Shown one piece after another: positions 8,468-17,499 of a stretch of 64,000 bases of DNA (positions are counted from its first letter, which is position 1; every line of letters starts with the position of its first letter). Under the pieces are notes generated by a model. The model did not search any database and was not told the DNA's origin. It saw only the letters and a list, made by a program, of their open reading frames with translations. The DNA is taken from positions 151,631 to 215,630 of the forward strand of contig DATNID010000016.1 in assembly GCA_035604615.1 (NCBI GenBank), written 5' to 3'. Made by a program: the position numbers and the translations under genes. Source of the DNA: DATJLY01 sp035604615. GTDB lineage: Bacteria; Pseudomonadota; Alphaproteobacteria; ATCC43930; CGMCC-115725.

Positions 8468-9103
8468 TCACACCGTGGTGAAATGGGCCTCGGTCTTGGC
8501 GCGCACTTCGTCGAGATCGACGCCGGCGGCGAGTTCCACGAGCTTCATGCCGCCGCCCTTCTTGTCGATGCTGAAGACGGCGAGATCGGTGATCACCAAG
8601 TCGACCACTTCGGCGCCGGTCAGCGGCAGGGTGCAGCGCCGCAGCAGCTTCTTCTCGTCCTTGGCGGTGTGCTCCATCACCACGACCACCTTCTTGACGC
8701 CGGCGACCAGGTCCATGGCGCCGCCCATGCCCTTGACCAGCTTGCCCGGGATCATCCAGTTGGCGAGGTCGCCGTTCTCCGCCACCTGCATCGCGCCCAG
8801 GATGGCGAGGTCGATATGGCCGCCGCGGATCATGCCGAAACTGTCGGCGCTGGAGAAATAGCTGGTGGTCGGCAGCGCCGTCACGGTCTGCTTGCCGGCA
8901 TTGATGAGGTCGGGGTCTTCCTCGCCCTCGTAGGGGAAGGGGCCGATGCCGAGCATGCCGTTCTCGCTCTGGAGCTGCACGCTCATGCCGGCGGGGATGT
9001 AGTTCGAGATGAGGGTCGGGATGCCGATGCCGAGATTGACATAGTACCCATCGCGCAGCTCCTTGGCCGCGCGCGCCGCCATCTGATCGCGGGTCCAGGC
9101 CAT
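8468..9103 (-). CDS. scoB: 3-oxoacid CoA-transferase subunit B
   Basis: This is the beta subunit of a succinyl-CoA:3-ketoacid (or related acetoacetate) CoA-transferase (211 residues). The catalytic glutamate is Glu47 in LQSENGM, and the family sequences GIGIPTLISNYIP and RGGHIDLAILGAMQV are present. It transfers CoA between succinyl-CoA and a 3-oxoacid, feeding ketone bodies or degradation products into acetyl-CoA. It lies ten bases downstream of the subunit A gene, in the standard A-B order. Substrate choice cannot be read from sequence. Confidence 0.93.
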   Translation of the reverse strand: MAWTRDQMAARAAKELRDGYYVNLGIGIPTLISNYIPAGMSVQLQSENGMLGIGPFPYEGEEDPDLINAGKQTVTALPTTSYFSSADSFGMIRGGHIDLAILGAMQVAENGDLANWMIPGKLVKGMGGAMDLVAGVKKVVVVMEHTAKDEKKLLRRCTLPLTGAEVVDLVITDLAVFSIDKKGGGMKLVELAAGVDLDEVRAKTEAHFTTV

Positions 9104-9113
9104 GGGGTCCTCC

Positions 9114-9818
9114 TCAGGCTCGCTTGCGCGTGGTGCGCTGCTCGATGCGCTTGGCCGGATTGGTCAACGCCACGATGCGGTGGACAAAGATGCCGGGCGT
9201 GACGATGTGGTCCGGGTCGATCTCGCCGGGCTCGACCAGGTGCTCGACCTCGGCCACGGTGAGCTTCGCCGCGGTCGCCATGATCGGGTTGAAGTTGCGC
9301 GCGGTCTTGCGATAGACGAGGTTGCCCTCGCGGTCGCCTTTCCAGGCATGGACGATGGCGAGGTCGGCGACGATGCCGCGCTCCATGACATAGCGCTCGC
9401 CCTCGAACTCGCGCACCTCCTTGCCGTCGGCGATGATCGTGCCGACGCCGGTCTTGGTGAAGAAGGCGGGAACGCCGGCGCCCCCGGCGCGGATGCGCTC
9501 GGCCAAGGTGCCTTGCGGGTTGAACTCGAGCTCCAGCTCGCCCGCCAGATATTGCTGCGCGAACAGCTTGTTCTCGCCGACATAGGACGCGATCATCTTG
9601 GTGATCTGCTTGGTCTCGAGCAGCACGCCCAGGCCCGCGCCGTCGACCCCTGCGTTGTTCGAGACCACGGTGAGGCGGCCCACGCCGGATTTGCGGATCG
9701 TCTCGATCAGCGCCTCCGGAATGCCGCACAGGCCGAATCCGCCCGCCATGATGAGCATGCCGTCGCGCAGCACGCCGGCCAAGGCGGCGTCGGCGTCTGC
9801 ATAGACCTTGTTCGCCAT
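9114..9818 (-). CDS. scoA: 3-oxoacid CoA-transferase subunit A
   Basis: This is the alpha subunit partner of the downstream gene (234 residues). The CoA-binding glycine-rich segment GGFGLCGIPEALI is followed by VVSNNAGVDGAGLG and by the conserved IVADLAIVHAW. ATG 9818 (MANKVYADAD) is chosen; an in-frame ATG at 9851 exists but its extra 11 residues look unlike the family. It is divergent from the adenylate cyclase gene, so the interval 9819-9923 should hold both promoters. Confidence 0.93.
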   Translation of the reverse strand: MANKVYADADAALAGVLRDGMLIMAGGFGLCGIPEALIETIRKSGVGRLTVVSNNAGVDGAGLGVLLETKQITKMIASYVGENKLFAQQYLAGELELEFNPQGTLAERIRAGGAGVPAFFTKTGVGTIIADGKEVREFEGERYVMERGIVADLAIVHAWKGDREGNLVYRKTARNFNPIMATAAKLTVAEVEHLVEPGEIDPDHIVTPGIFVHRIVALTNPAKRIEQRTTRKRA

Positions 9819-9923
9819 TGCCCGAGCCTCCCAGTGGTCCGGAGATAGCACGGGCGGCGACCGTACGCCACAGCGGCCGGGCTTGTGCTATGCTCGGGCC
9901 GCGTCTGGCCTGGGGAGTGGGCC

Positions 9924-11693
9924 TTGAGCGAACCGCAGATGTCGCGCCGTCTTGCCGCGATCCTGGCCGCCGACGTGGCCGGCTACAGCCGGCTCACGGG
10001 CGCGGACGAGGAAGGCACGCTCGCGCGGCTCCGGGCGCTGCGCTACGAGCTGGTCAACCCGGCGATCTCGACCAATCGCGGCCGCGTCGTCAAGACCACG
10101 GGCGACGGCATCCTGATCGAGTTCGCCAGCGCGGTGGACGCCATGCGCTGCGCCATCGAGGTGCAGCGCGGCATGGTTGCGCGCAACGCCGGCTTGAAGC
10201 CCGACGAGCGCATCGACTTCCGCGTCGGCGTCCATGTCGGCGATGTCGTGGTCGAGGGCGCGGACCTGATGGGCGACGGCGTCAACATCGCGGCGCGGCT
10301 CGAAGGCGTGGCGCCGCCGGGCGGCATCTGCCTCTCCGAGGATGCGTGGCGCCAGGTCGACGGCAAGGTCCCCGCCGCCTTCGCCGATCTCGGCGAGCAG
10401 GCGCTCAAGAACATCGCGCGGCCGGTGCGGGTCTATCGCGCGGAGCCGACGCAAGGGCAGGAAACGCAAGCGCCGGTGCGGCCAACGCTCGCGCTACCCG
10501 ACAAGCCCTCGATCGCGGTCCTGCCGTTCACCAACATGAGCGGCGATCCGGAGCAGGAGTATTTCGCCGACGGCACGGTCGAGGACATCATCACCGGCCT
10601 GTCGCGCGCCAAGTGGCTGTTCGTGATCGCCCGCAATTCGAGCTTTGTCTACAAGGGCAAAGCCGTCGACGTAAAGCAGGTCGGGCGCGAGTTGGGCGTG
10701 CGCTATGTGCTCGAAGGCGGCGTGCGCAAGGCCGGCAACCGGGTGCGGATCACCGGCCAGCTCATCGAGGCGGCGAGCGGCACGCATATCTGGGCCGACC
10801 GGTTCGAGGGCGGCCTCGAAGACATCTTCGATCTGCAAGACCGCATCACCTCAAGCGTCGTCGGCGCGATCGAGCCGGCGCTCAGGACAGCGGAGATGCA
10901 ACGGGCGCAATCGAAGCCAACCGAGTCGCTCGATGCCTACGACTGTTTTCTGCGGGCTCTCACATTTTTCCAGTTGCCAACCGTTGCCGGGTCGGAAGAC
11001 GCAATCGCGTTATGCCGAAAGGCGATCGCGATCGATCCGCAATATTCTTCGGCCTATGGTTTGGCGGGCTTTTGTTTCGCCAATCGGATCGCTCAAGGGT
11101 GGGCATTGAATGTAGAAGGCGAACGGGCCGAGGCAATTGTTCTCGCTCGGCAAGCTATACAATTCGGCGCCGATGACCCGACCGCACTTTGGATGGCCGG
11201 ATGGGCGCTGGTTTTGGGGGCGCGCGACTTCGATCGTGGCCTGAACGCGATCGATCGCTCGCTGTCGCTTAACCCCAACTCCGCACGCGCGTGGAACGCA
11301 AGCGGTTGGGCGCACTGGAACTGCGGAGACGGAACTACCGCGATCGATCACTTGCAACGCGCCATGCGCTTGAGCCCGCTCGACCCCTCATTTAGTACGT
11401 TCAAGGGGGGCATCGCATGGGCGCATTTCGTCGAGGCACGCTACGAAGAGGCGGTCAACTGGGCTAACATGGTTTTGAACGAGCAGCCGAATAATCGGAC
11501 CATATGGCGGTGCAAGGTGGCCGCCTGCGGTTTGCTGGACCGCATGGATGATGCCAGGGAAGCTACGCGCATGCTGTTGACGCTGCAACCGGACGCATCA
11601 ATTGCAAAGCTGCGGAGTCTTATGCCGCTCAAACGCGCCGAGAACATGGCGATCTACCTCGACGGCCTGCGCAAGGCCGGGCTGCCGGAATAG
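9924..11693 (+). CDS. Class III adenylate cyclase domain protein with TolB-like and TPR regions
   Basis: The 589 residues fall into three parts. Residues 1-180 are a class III nucleotidyl cyclase with both metal aspartates in place: Asp17 (LAADVAGYSRL) and Asp61 (KTTGDGIL). Residues about 195-325 form a TolB-like module (SIAVLPFTNMSGDPEQEYFA, then GTHIWADRF). About 340-580 are TPR-like repeats. This architecture is a large alphaproteobacterial family expected to make cAMP in response to an unknown input. The start is taken as TTG 9924 because GGGGAG lies six bases upstream; ATG 9939 is the alternative. The 3' half from about 10,880 is clearly richer in A+T than the 5' half, suggesting a mosaic gene. 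Confidence 0.85.
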   Translation: MSEPQMSRRLAAILAADVAGYSRLTGADEEGTLARLRALRYELVNPAISTNRGRVVKTTGDGILIEFASAVDAMRCAIEVQRGMVARNAGLKPDERIDFRVGVHVGDVVVEGADLMGDGVNIAARLEGVAPPGGICLSEDAWRQVDGKVPAAFADLGEQALKNIARPVRVYRAEPTQGQETQAPVRPTLALPDKPSIAVLPFTNMSGDPEQEYFADGTVEDIITGLSRAKWLFVIARNSSFVYKGKAVDVKQVGRELGVRYVLEGGVRKAGNRVRITGQLIEAASGTHIWADRFEGGLEDIFDLQDRITSSVVGAIEPALRTAEMQRAQSKPTESLDAYDCFLRALTFFQLPTVAGSEDAIALCRKAIAIDPQYSSAYGLAGFCFANRIAQGWALNVEGERAEAIVLARQAIQFGADDPTALWMAGWALVLGARDFDRGLNAIDRSLSLNPNSARAWNASGWAHWNCGDGTTAIDHLQRAMRLSPLDPSFSTFKGGIAWAHFVEARYEEAVNWANMVLNEQPNNRTIWRCKVAACGLLDRMDDAREATRMLLTLQPDASIAKLRSLMPLKRAENMAIYLDGLRKAGLPE

Positions 11694-11704
11694 GAGAAGC
11701 CGCG

Positions 11705-12466
11705 ATGCAGATCGCAAACCACGTGGCGCTCGTCACCGGCGGGGCGTCGGGCCTGGGCGCGGCGACGGCGCGGGCGCTGGCGCGAGAGGGCGCCAAGGTG
11801 GCGTTGCTCGACCTAAACGAAGCACTGGCTAAGACGGTCGCGGCAGAGATCGGCGGCGTCGCTATCAAATGCGACGTGTCGGATGGGGCCAGCGCCGAGG
11901 CCGCGGTGGCGGCGGCGCGCGCAGCGCACGGTCCCGCGCGCATCCTTATCAACTGCGCCGGCATCGGTGTCGCGGGCCGCATCGTCGGCCGCGACGGGCC
12001 GATGGCGCTCGCCGAGTTCAAGCGCGTCATCGACATCAACCTGATCGGCAGCTTCAACCTGATGCGGCTCGCGGCCGCGGACATGATGACGCTCGATGCG
12101 CTCGACGAGGGCGAGCGCGGCGTCATTATCTCCACCGCCTCGGTCGCGGCCTACGAGGGCCAGATCGGGCAGGCGGCCTATGCGGCGTCCAAGGGCGGCA
12201 TCGTCGCGCTGACGCTCCCGGCCGCGCGCGAGTTCGCCCGCGCCGGCATCCGCGTCAACGCCATCGCGCCCGGCCTCTTCCGCACGCCGCTCTTATCGGC
12301 CCTGCCGCAGGCCGCGCAGGACAGCCTGGGCGCCAGCATCCCGTTCCCCGCGCGGCTCGGTCGGCCCGAGGAATATGCCCAGCTCGTCCTCGCCATCATC
12401 GCCAACCCGATGCTCAACGGCGAGACCATCCGCCTCGACGGCGCGCTCAGGATGGCGCCGCGCTGA
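11705..12466 (+). CDS. Short-chain dehydrogenase of the HSD17B10 / 3-hydroxyacyl-CoA type
   Basis: This is a 253-residue Rossmann-fold SDR with a TGGASGLG cofactor loop (11-18), Asp36 ending beta-2 (NAD preference), NCAG (83-86), and the catalytic Ser146, Tyr159 and Lys163 (YAASK). The long insert around LDALDEGERGVIISTASVAA and the GLFRTPLL segment are those of type II 3-hydroxyacyl-CoA dehydrogenases (HSD17B10-like), which act on 2-methyl-3-hydroxybutyryl-CoA and similar substrates. It is 11 bases downstream of the cyclase gene and may be cotranscribed. The exact substrate is inferred. Confidence 0.85.
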   Translation: MQIANHVALVTGGASGLGAATARALAREGAKVALLDLNEALAKTVAAEIGGVAIKCDVSDGASAEAAVAAARAAHGPARILINCAGIGVAGRIVGRDGPMALAEFKRVIDINLIGSFNLMRLAAADMMTLDALDEGERGVIISTASVAAYEGQIGQAAYAASKGGIVALTLPAAREFARAGIRVNAIAPGLFRTPLLSALPQAAQDSLGASIPFPARLGRPEEYAQLVLAIIANPMLNGETIRLDGALRMAPR

Positions 12467-12469
12467 GCG

Positions 12470-12778
12470 CTATGATTTCTTATCGCGGGCGGGAGCGATC
12501 GCGTCGATGGCGTGGGCGAGCTTGATATCGCGCTGGCTCAAGCCTCCCGCGTCGTGGGTCGAGAGCACGATCTCGACCCGGTTGTAGACGTTGAACCATT
12601 CCGGATGATGGTCCATCTTCTCGGCCAGGAGCGCCACCTGGCTCATGAAGCCCCAGGCCTCGCCGAAGGTGCCGAAGTGAAAGACCTTGCGGATCGCATC
12701 GCGATCCTCGACCTCGGTCCAGTCCCGCAATTCCCGCACCGCCTCGTTGCGCGCCGCGCCGGCCAAGCGCTCGACCAT
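12470..12778 (-). CDS. phhB: Pterin-4a-carbinolamine dehydratase
   Basis: This 102-residue protein has the conserved active-site histidines: EKMDHHPEW (His57, His58) and STHDAGGLS (His75). It dehydrates 4a-hydroxytetrahydropterin, recycling the cofactor of phenylalanine hydroxylase or serving other pterin needs. ATG 12778 is chosen because GGAGGG lies seven bases upstream; a further in-frame ATG at 12811 has no such site. It is convergent with the SDR (3-base gap) and divergent from the zincin gene. Confidence 0.92.
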   Translation of the reverse strand: MVERLAGAARNEAVRELRDWTEVEDRDAIRKVFHFGTFGEAWGFMSQVALLAEKMDHHPEWFNVYNRVEIVLSTHDAGGLSQRDIKLAHAIDAIAPARDKKS

Positions 12779-12840
12779 GATCGCCCTCCGCCCGAAGTTC
12801 CGGGGCTTCAAGTGGCGGATCGCGCCGCCGAGGTCAAGCC

Positions 12841-13239
12841 ATGAGCGCGCCGCCCGCGCTCCCGCCCACGCTCGCCGATCTCGAGGCGATGGCGAAGGTC
12901 GCGCTCGAATCGATCCCGGCCGAGCTCAAACGCCATCTCGGCCCGGTGGTGGTCCGGGTCGAGGATTTTCCCGACGCCGAGACCGAGGCGGAGATGGAAC
13001 TCGAAAGCCCGTTCGACATCTTGGGCCTCTATCGCGGCGTGGCGCTGCCGCGGAAATCGGTGAGCGACCCGCGGCCCAACATCGACATGATCTTCCTCTA
13101 CCGCCGCCCGATCCTGGATTACTGGTGCGACACGGAAGAGCCGCTCCCGGCCATCGTGCGCCACGTGATGATCCACGAGATCGGCCACCATTTCGGCTTC
13201 AGCGACGACGACATGGAGCGGATCGAGCAGGACGGATGA
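12841..13239 (+). CDS. Zincin-like metallopeptidase family protein
   Basis: This 132-residue protein of the small zincin family (PF06262-type) has the metal motif HEIGHHFGFSD at residues 112-122. The preceding strand NIDMIFLYRRPILDYW also matches family members. The cellular substrate is unknown for the family, and peptidase activity has been hard to show. Its last 41 bases overlap the end of the convergent UDG-family gene. Confidence 0.85.
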   Translation: MSAPPALPPTLADLEAMAKVALESIPAELKRHLGPVVVRVEDFPDAETEAEMELESPFDILGLYRGVALPRKSVSDPRPNIDMIFLYRRPILDYWCDTEEPLPAIVRHVMIHEIGHHFGFSDDDMERIEQDG

Positions 13240-13816
13240 GCGCGGCGACGCGGCGGCGCAGCTCCGGCAAAAGTTCGGTCTCGAACCACGCGTTCTTCTT
13301 CTCCCACGCCGTGGTGCGCCAGCTCGGGTGCGGCAGCGGCAAATGTGCCGGCAGGAAGGCGCGCCATTCCGCCACCGTGTCGGTCATGCTTTGCCGCCGC
13401 GCCAGGTAGTAGTCGATGGCGTAGGACCCGACCAGCAGGGTGAGCTCGACGCGCGGCAGCCGCTCCAGCACGCGTGCGTGCCAGCGCGGCGCGCATTCGG
13501 GGCGCGGCGGCTGGTCGCCGCCCTGCGGCAGGCGGCCGGGATAGCACAGCCCCATCGGCATGATCGCGACCCTGCTCTCGTCGTAGAACGTGTCGCGGTC
13601 GATCCCGAGCCATTGCCGCAGCCGGTCGCCGCTGCGGTCGTTGAAGGAGAGCCCGGTCTCGTGGACGCGCGTGCCGGGCGCCTGGCTCACGATCAGGAGG
13701 CGCGCCGAGGCGCGGCCGCGCAACACCGGCCGCGGCCCCAGCGGCAGATGCGCCGCGCACAAGGTGCAGGCGCGGGCCTCGACGATGACGCGCGCGAGCG
13801 CCGCTTCGTGATCCAT
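13199..13816 (-). CDS. Uracil-DNA glycosylase superfamily protein
   Basis: The 205 residues show the UDG-fold landmarks: LLIVSQAPGTRVHETGLSFN (motif 1 region with Pro/Gly), a GD-RLRQWL segment and a late PHPSWR motif near residue 160. There is only one Cys pair (Cys17, Cys20 in ACTLC), not the four cysteines of family 4/5 iron-sulfur UDGs. It belongs to the COG1573-related subgroup whose DNA-repair role is assumed, not proven. It overlaps the zincin gene tail to tail. Confidence 0.8.
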   Translation of the reverse strand: MDHEAALARVIVEARACTLCAAHLPLGPRPVLRGRASARLLIVSQAPGTRVHETGLSFNDRSGDRLRQWLGIDRDTFYDESRVAIMPMGLCYPGRLPQGGDQPPRPECAPRWHARVLERLPRVELTLLVGSYAIDYYLARRQSMTDTVAEWRAFLPAHLPLPHPSWRTTAWEKKNAWFETELLPELRRRVAALIRPARSAPCRRR

Positions 13817-13923
13817 GGGCGGCGTTATAAGCAGGAATCGGTAAGCGACGCCACAGAGGCCTCGGTGGCACTCCCGCCGAATCTCTGCTAAGGCGCGCCG
13901 TTTAAGCCCAAGAAGGACCGGCC

Positions 13924-14946
13924 ATGAGGAAACTCGACGTCTTCCCCCACATCTTCCCCAAATCCTATTTCGACAAGATGGTCGAGGTCATTCCCAACAA
14001 GGCGGCGGTGCGGCGCTGGACCGCGATCCCGGTGCTCTACGATCTCGACGCGCGGCTCCGCATGATGAAGGAGTTCGGCGACTATCAGCAGATCCTCACC
14101 CTCTCGATGCCGGCCGTGGAGTTCGTCGCGCCGGCCGAGACCTCGCCCGCGCTGGCGCGCCTCGCCAACGACGGCATGCACGACATCTGCGCCAGGCATC
14201 CCAACGAGTTCCCCGGCTTCGTCGCGTCGGTGCCGATGAACAACGTCAAGGCGACGCTCGACGAGATGACGCGCGCCATCGAGAAGCTGGGCGCGCGCGG
14301 CATCCAGATCTTCACCAACGTCAACGGCCGCCCGCTCGACGATCCCGAATTCACCCCGATCTTCGAGAAGATGGCGTCCTACGACCTGCCGGTGTGGATG
14401 CACCCGACGCGGCCCGCGGGCTTCGCCGACTATCCCGGCGAGAAGCAGTCGAAATTCGACATCTGGTGGGTGTTCGGCTGGCCCTATGAAACGAGCGCGG
14501 CGATGGCGCGCATGGTGTTCTCGGGCTTCTTCGACCGCTGGCCGAACCTCAAGATCATCACTCATCATCTGGGCGCGATGGCGCCGTTCCTCGAGGCGCG
14601 CATCCGGTTGGGGCTCGAGCAGCTCGGCTCGCGCGAGGCGGCCGAGCCGCATTACGCCAAGCTGGTCGCCGACATGAAGGCCAAGGGCCGCAGCCCGGTC
14701 GACTACTTCAAGATGTTCTACGCCGATACCGCGATCAACGGCTGGGCGCCGGGCATCAAGCTCGGCCTCGAGTTCTTCGGCTGCGACCACGTCATGTTCG
14801 GCACCGATTGCCCGTTCGATCCCGAGGGCGGCCCGCTCTTCATCCGCGAATTGATCAAGGCGATCGACAGCCTCGACCTCTCCGAGGAAGAGCGCGACAA
14901 GATCTATCACGCGAATACCGAGCGGTATCTGAAGCTCAAGCGGTAG
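13924..14946 (+). CDS. Amidohydrolase of the ACMSD / gamma-resorcylate decarboxylase family
   Basis: This 340-residue TIM-barrel amidohydrolase (COG2159) has metal/catalytic candidates His160 (VWMHP), His214-His215 (IITHHLG) and Asp295 (FGTDCPFD). Unusually, the N-terminal HxH metal pair is represented by FPH (residues 7-9), so only one of the two histidines is present. The same DxFPH form is, as far as I recall, shared by a large uncharacterised subgroup. The likely reaction is decarboxylation or hydrolysis of a ring-derived acid. It faces an aromatic-acid-type MFS gene across a 550-base gap. The RBS region is AAGAAGGACC just before ATG 13924. Confidence 0.85.
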   Translation: MRKLDVFPHIFPKSYFDKMVEVIPNKAAVRRWTAIPVLYDLDARLRMMKEFGDYQQILTLSMPAVEFVAPAETSPALARLANDGMHDICARHPNEFPGFVASVPMNNVKATLDEMTRAIEKLGARGIQIFTNVNGRPLDDPEFTPIFEKMASYDLPVWMHPTRPAGFADYPGEKQSKFDIWWVFGWPYETSAAMARMVFSGFFDRWPNLKIITHHLGAMAPFLEARIRLGLEQLGSREAAEPHYAKLVADMKAKGRSPVDYFKMFYADTAINGWAPGIKLGLEFFGCDHVMFGTDCPFDPEGGPLFIRELIKAIDSLDLSEEERDKIYHANTERYLKLKR

Positions 14947-15497
14947 CGAAGCAATCCCCGCCGCGCATCTTCACCTGGGCGCCGCCGCGATCTTGCCGCC
15001 ACCGCCCGCGGCCGTGCATTTCGGCGGCCATGTCGTCCGCCTGACTCGGCCCATGCGCCTTTAGGCGCGTGGCGACATGGCGTATGTCCGCTCACCCCGG
15101 CAAAACGGACGCGCCCGCCGCATGAATGGAATGCCGAGAATCGCCTTGAGCAGACCTTGGCTCAAAGTGCGATGAATGACAGCTCTGCGCCCACGTCGGT
15201 CACCGGCGTAGTAAAGTCGACTTCCCGAAAGCGGACAAAGCATCCCGTGGCCTCGTCGGCCGGGATGGGTGGAAACCCGCCGTTCATTCGCACCGGTTTG
15301 AACGGCGAGGTCGTGCCATTTGCGTCGATTTGGCGATGACCGCGGCAAGCCTGGTATTGGACTGAAGGCCGACACGGCGCCGACGAATGCGATGGTCTCA
15401 AAGGTGCCCGTTTCGGAAGTCGCGCAACCTAGTCGATCACCTCGTCAACTCGAAGCAGCAGCCCAAGACTCAGCATTGCCCACGGCCGTCTTGCCTT
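14947..15497. other. Intergenic stretch without a credible gene
   Basis: This is 551 bases between the 3' ends of the amidohydrolase and the MFS gene. It is somewhat richer in A+T from about 15,150. A minus-strand frame of 79 codons (15162-15401) and a plus-strand frame of 60 codons (15157-15339) exist, but neither has a recognisable domain or ribosome site. A small GCGCC/GGCGC hairpin lies at 15055-15068. It is best read as gene debris plus spacer. Confidence 0.5.
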
Positions 15498-16883
15498 TCA
15501 TGGGGTTCCTCCGACCACGCCGGCGACCGGATGCGGCGCCGGCGCGATCTCTTCGGGCGCACCCTTGCGGAAATGCGGCTGCGTCTTGAGGATGAGGAGC
15601 GCCACGGTGCCGAGCAGCACCGGCGCCCCCGCGAGATAGCACATGGCCGACGGCGTCCAATGCATCTGCAAGAGGAAGCCACCCGCCAGCGGTGCCAGAA
15701 ACGCGCCACCGCGCCCGCCGATCGCATAGGCATAGCCGACGCCGGTCGAGCGCACCGCCGCCGGATAGGAATTGGCGGCGAGCGCCATCAGCGCGTTGCC
15801 GCTGCCGCCGGCGGTCCCGCCTTGCAGCGTGATCGCGCAGAGGAGGAGCCAGAACGGGGCCGTCAAGGTCGCGCCGATCGCCCACATCGAGAGCGCGATG
15901 ACGATGAAGGTCCAGGGGAGCACGCGGTAATAGCCGACCTTGTCGACGGCGCGGCCGATCAGAATCCCGCACACGATGCTGCCGATGTTCCAGAACGCCA
16001 GCGACGTGCCGAGCTGCGTCGTGGAGCCTGTCGTCATCTTGATCATCGTCGGCACCCACGACAAGAAGAACACCAGGATGCCGTAATCGAGGAAGAAGAG
16101 GAACCAGAGCAGGATCGTGCCGAGCGCGCGCCCTTCGGTAAAAAGATGTTTCAAGGGCACGCCCGGCAGCTTCTCCTCCGAGGTATAGAGGATGGCGTTG
16201 GGCGGAAGGTTGGGCGCGATCTTCCGTGCGATCTTGTTGAGGCGCTCCTGATCGGTGCCGCGTGCGCCCAGGAACACGATCGATTCGGGCAGGAACAGCG
16301 CGAGCACCACCATCAGCACGAGGGGCACCACGCCCGCGGCGATGAAGAGCGCAGGCCAGCCGCCGAGCGGCAGCAAGTATACCGCGCTGAACCCAGCGCC
16401 CATGCCGCCCACCGGCAGCGCGGTCCAGATCCAGGTCGGGATCGAGGCCTTGAACCGCTTGGGCGCATGCTCCGATCCGAGCGCGAGCGCCGCCGGCCCG
16501 ATGCCGCCCAGGCCGATCCCCGCCAGCACGCGCAGCGTCACGAGCGCCGGCACTGTCGTTGCGAAGGCGGTCCAGAGCGAGAACAAGCCGAAGACGACGC
16601 AGCATAGGACCATGAGCCACTTGCGCCCGATCCAGTCCGACGCCGGCGCCAGGAAGAGGGCTCCCAGCGCCACCCCCACCTGGCCCGCGGTGATGACGAC
16701 GCCTAAGGTCGCCGGTTCCAGCTTCAGCGTCTCGCGGATGCCTGCGGCCGCCACGCCGATGATCTGCACATCGTAGCCATCGATCGCGATCGCAAAGCAG
16801 CAGAGGATGAAGGTCAAGATCTGATAGCTGCCATAGGGGCTCTCGTCGATAAGGGCCCGCGTGTCGATGTGCGTGCGTGCCAT
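15498..16883 (-). CDS. MFS transporter, aromatic acid:H+ symporter type
   Basis: This 461-residue major facilitator has 12 spans. The AAHS-type signature FAIAIDGYDVQ is in span 1, with the loop 2-3 motif DWIGRKWLM and the repeat motif GRAVDKVGYYR. Members import aromatic acids such as benzoate, 4-hydroxybenzoate or protocatechuate. ATG 16883 is supported by GGGGAGG six bases upstream. No ring-cleavage genes are adjacent, but the amidohydrolase facing it is of a family that acts on aromatic carboxylates, so the pair may share a substrate (inference). Confidence 0.88.
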   Translation of the reverse strand: MARTHIDTRALIDESPYGSYQILTFILCCFAIAIDGYDVQIIGVAAAGIRETLKLEPATLGVVITAGQVGVALGALFLAPASDWIGRKWLMVLCCVVFGLFSLWTAFATTVPALVTLRVLAGIGLGGIGPAALALGSEHAPKRFKASIPTWIWTALPVGGMGAGFSAVYLLPLGGWPALFIAAGVVPLVLMVVLALFLPESIVFLGARGTDQERLNKIARKIAPNLPPNAILYTSEEKLPGVPLKHLFTEGRALGTILLWFLFFLDYGILVFFLSWVPTMIKMTTGSTTQLGTSLAFWNIGSIVCGILIGRAVDKVGYYRVLPWTFIVIALSMWAIGATLTAPFWLLLCAITLQGGTAGGSGNALMALAANSYPAAVRSTGVGYAYAIGGRGGAFLAPLAGGFLLQMHWTPSAMCYLAGAPVLLGTVALLILKTQPHFRKGAPEEIAPAPHPVAGVVGGTP

Positions 16884-17499
16884 GGTGCCTCCCCGTGCGT
16901 TCCCGGAACCGCTCTTGTTAGAGGGCCGTTTGGCTGAGAGGATTTCACCGATCGGCGCACGACGCAACAGGCGAGGGTATCCCTGGGCTATCGTCTGGGG
17001 GTTCCCATCAAGCCTGAAGAGGTTCGCGAGCAAACGGGCCCCCAATTCTAGCCGCCACGATGGCTGGCGAGCCGCGAACTCATGACCGTCCGCATCCGCT
17101 GCACGATTAAAGATGAAAAGGTACAATTGCTGAACGAGCGAGACAAGCGGGTCAACTTCTCACGCCGCGGGAGGTGGCCGATTTTGGGTGCGGCCCGCTT
17201 GCGCGACGCGCGACGCAGACGCCGACATGACGCTGCCCGAAGGCGGCTTCGGGTCAGGTCACGCCGGCAACCGGTCGATGGACGGCAGCGGGGGTCGGAA
17301 GCTACCGACCCAGATTTGATAGTGCGTGTCCGCTTCCCCTTACGTCGCTACCCGAAGCAGACCGTCCGCTTCCGGCCAATTTCGGTTATTCCCGACAGGA
17401 TGCACGAATGACCGGTGTTGGCACAACTCAGACCTTACCCGACCTCGCGCTCACGTCCACGCAGAGCGGCAAAGCGGACATCGGACCAAGCGAGGCGCC
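16884..17499. other. Intergenic stretch with degenerate sequence
   Basis: This is 616 bases between two minus-strand genes. The part next to 16883 should hold the MFS promoter. From about 17,080 to 17,480 the base composition is mixed, and short repeated pieces occur (GTCCGCTTCC near 17328 and 17366). There is no frame with a recognisable product. It looks like decayed DNA. Confidence 0.5.

Noticed and set aside
15162..15401. 79-codon minus-strand frame in the gap between amidohydrolase and MFS genes
   Set aside because: There is no ribosome site and no recognisable domain, and an equally long frame runs on the other strand. It was left as intergenic.
16932..16941. GGCTGAGAGG, resembling the THI box of a TPP riboswitch
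   Set aside because: The second conserved TPP element (ACC..GAACCTGATC) does not follow, and the strand is opposite to the only nearby gene.
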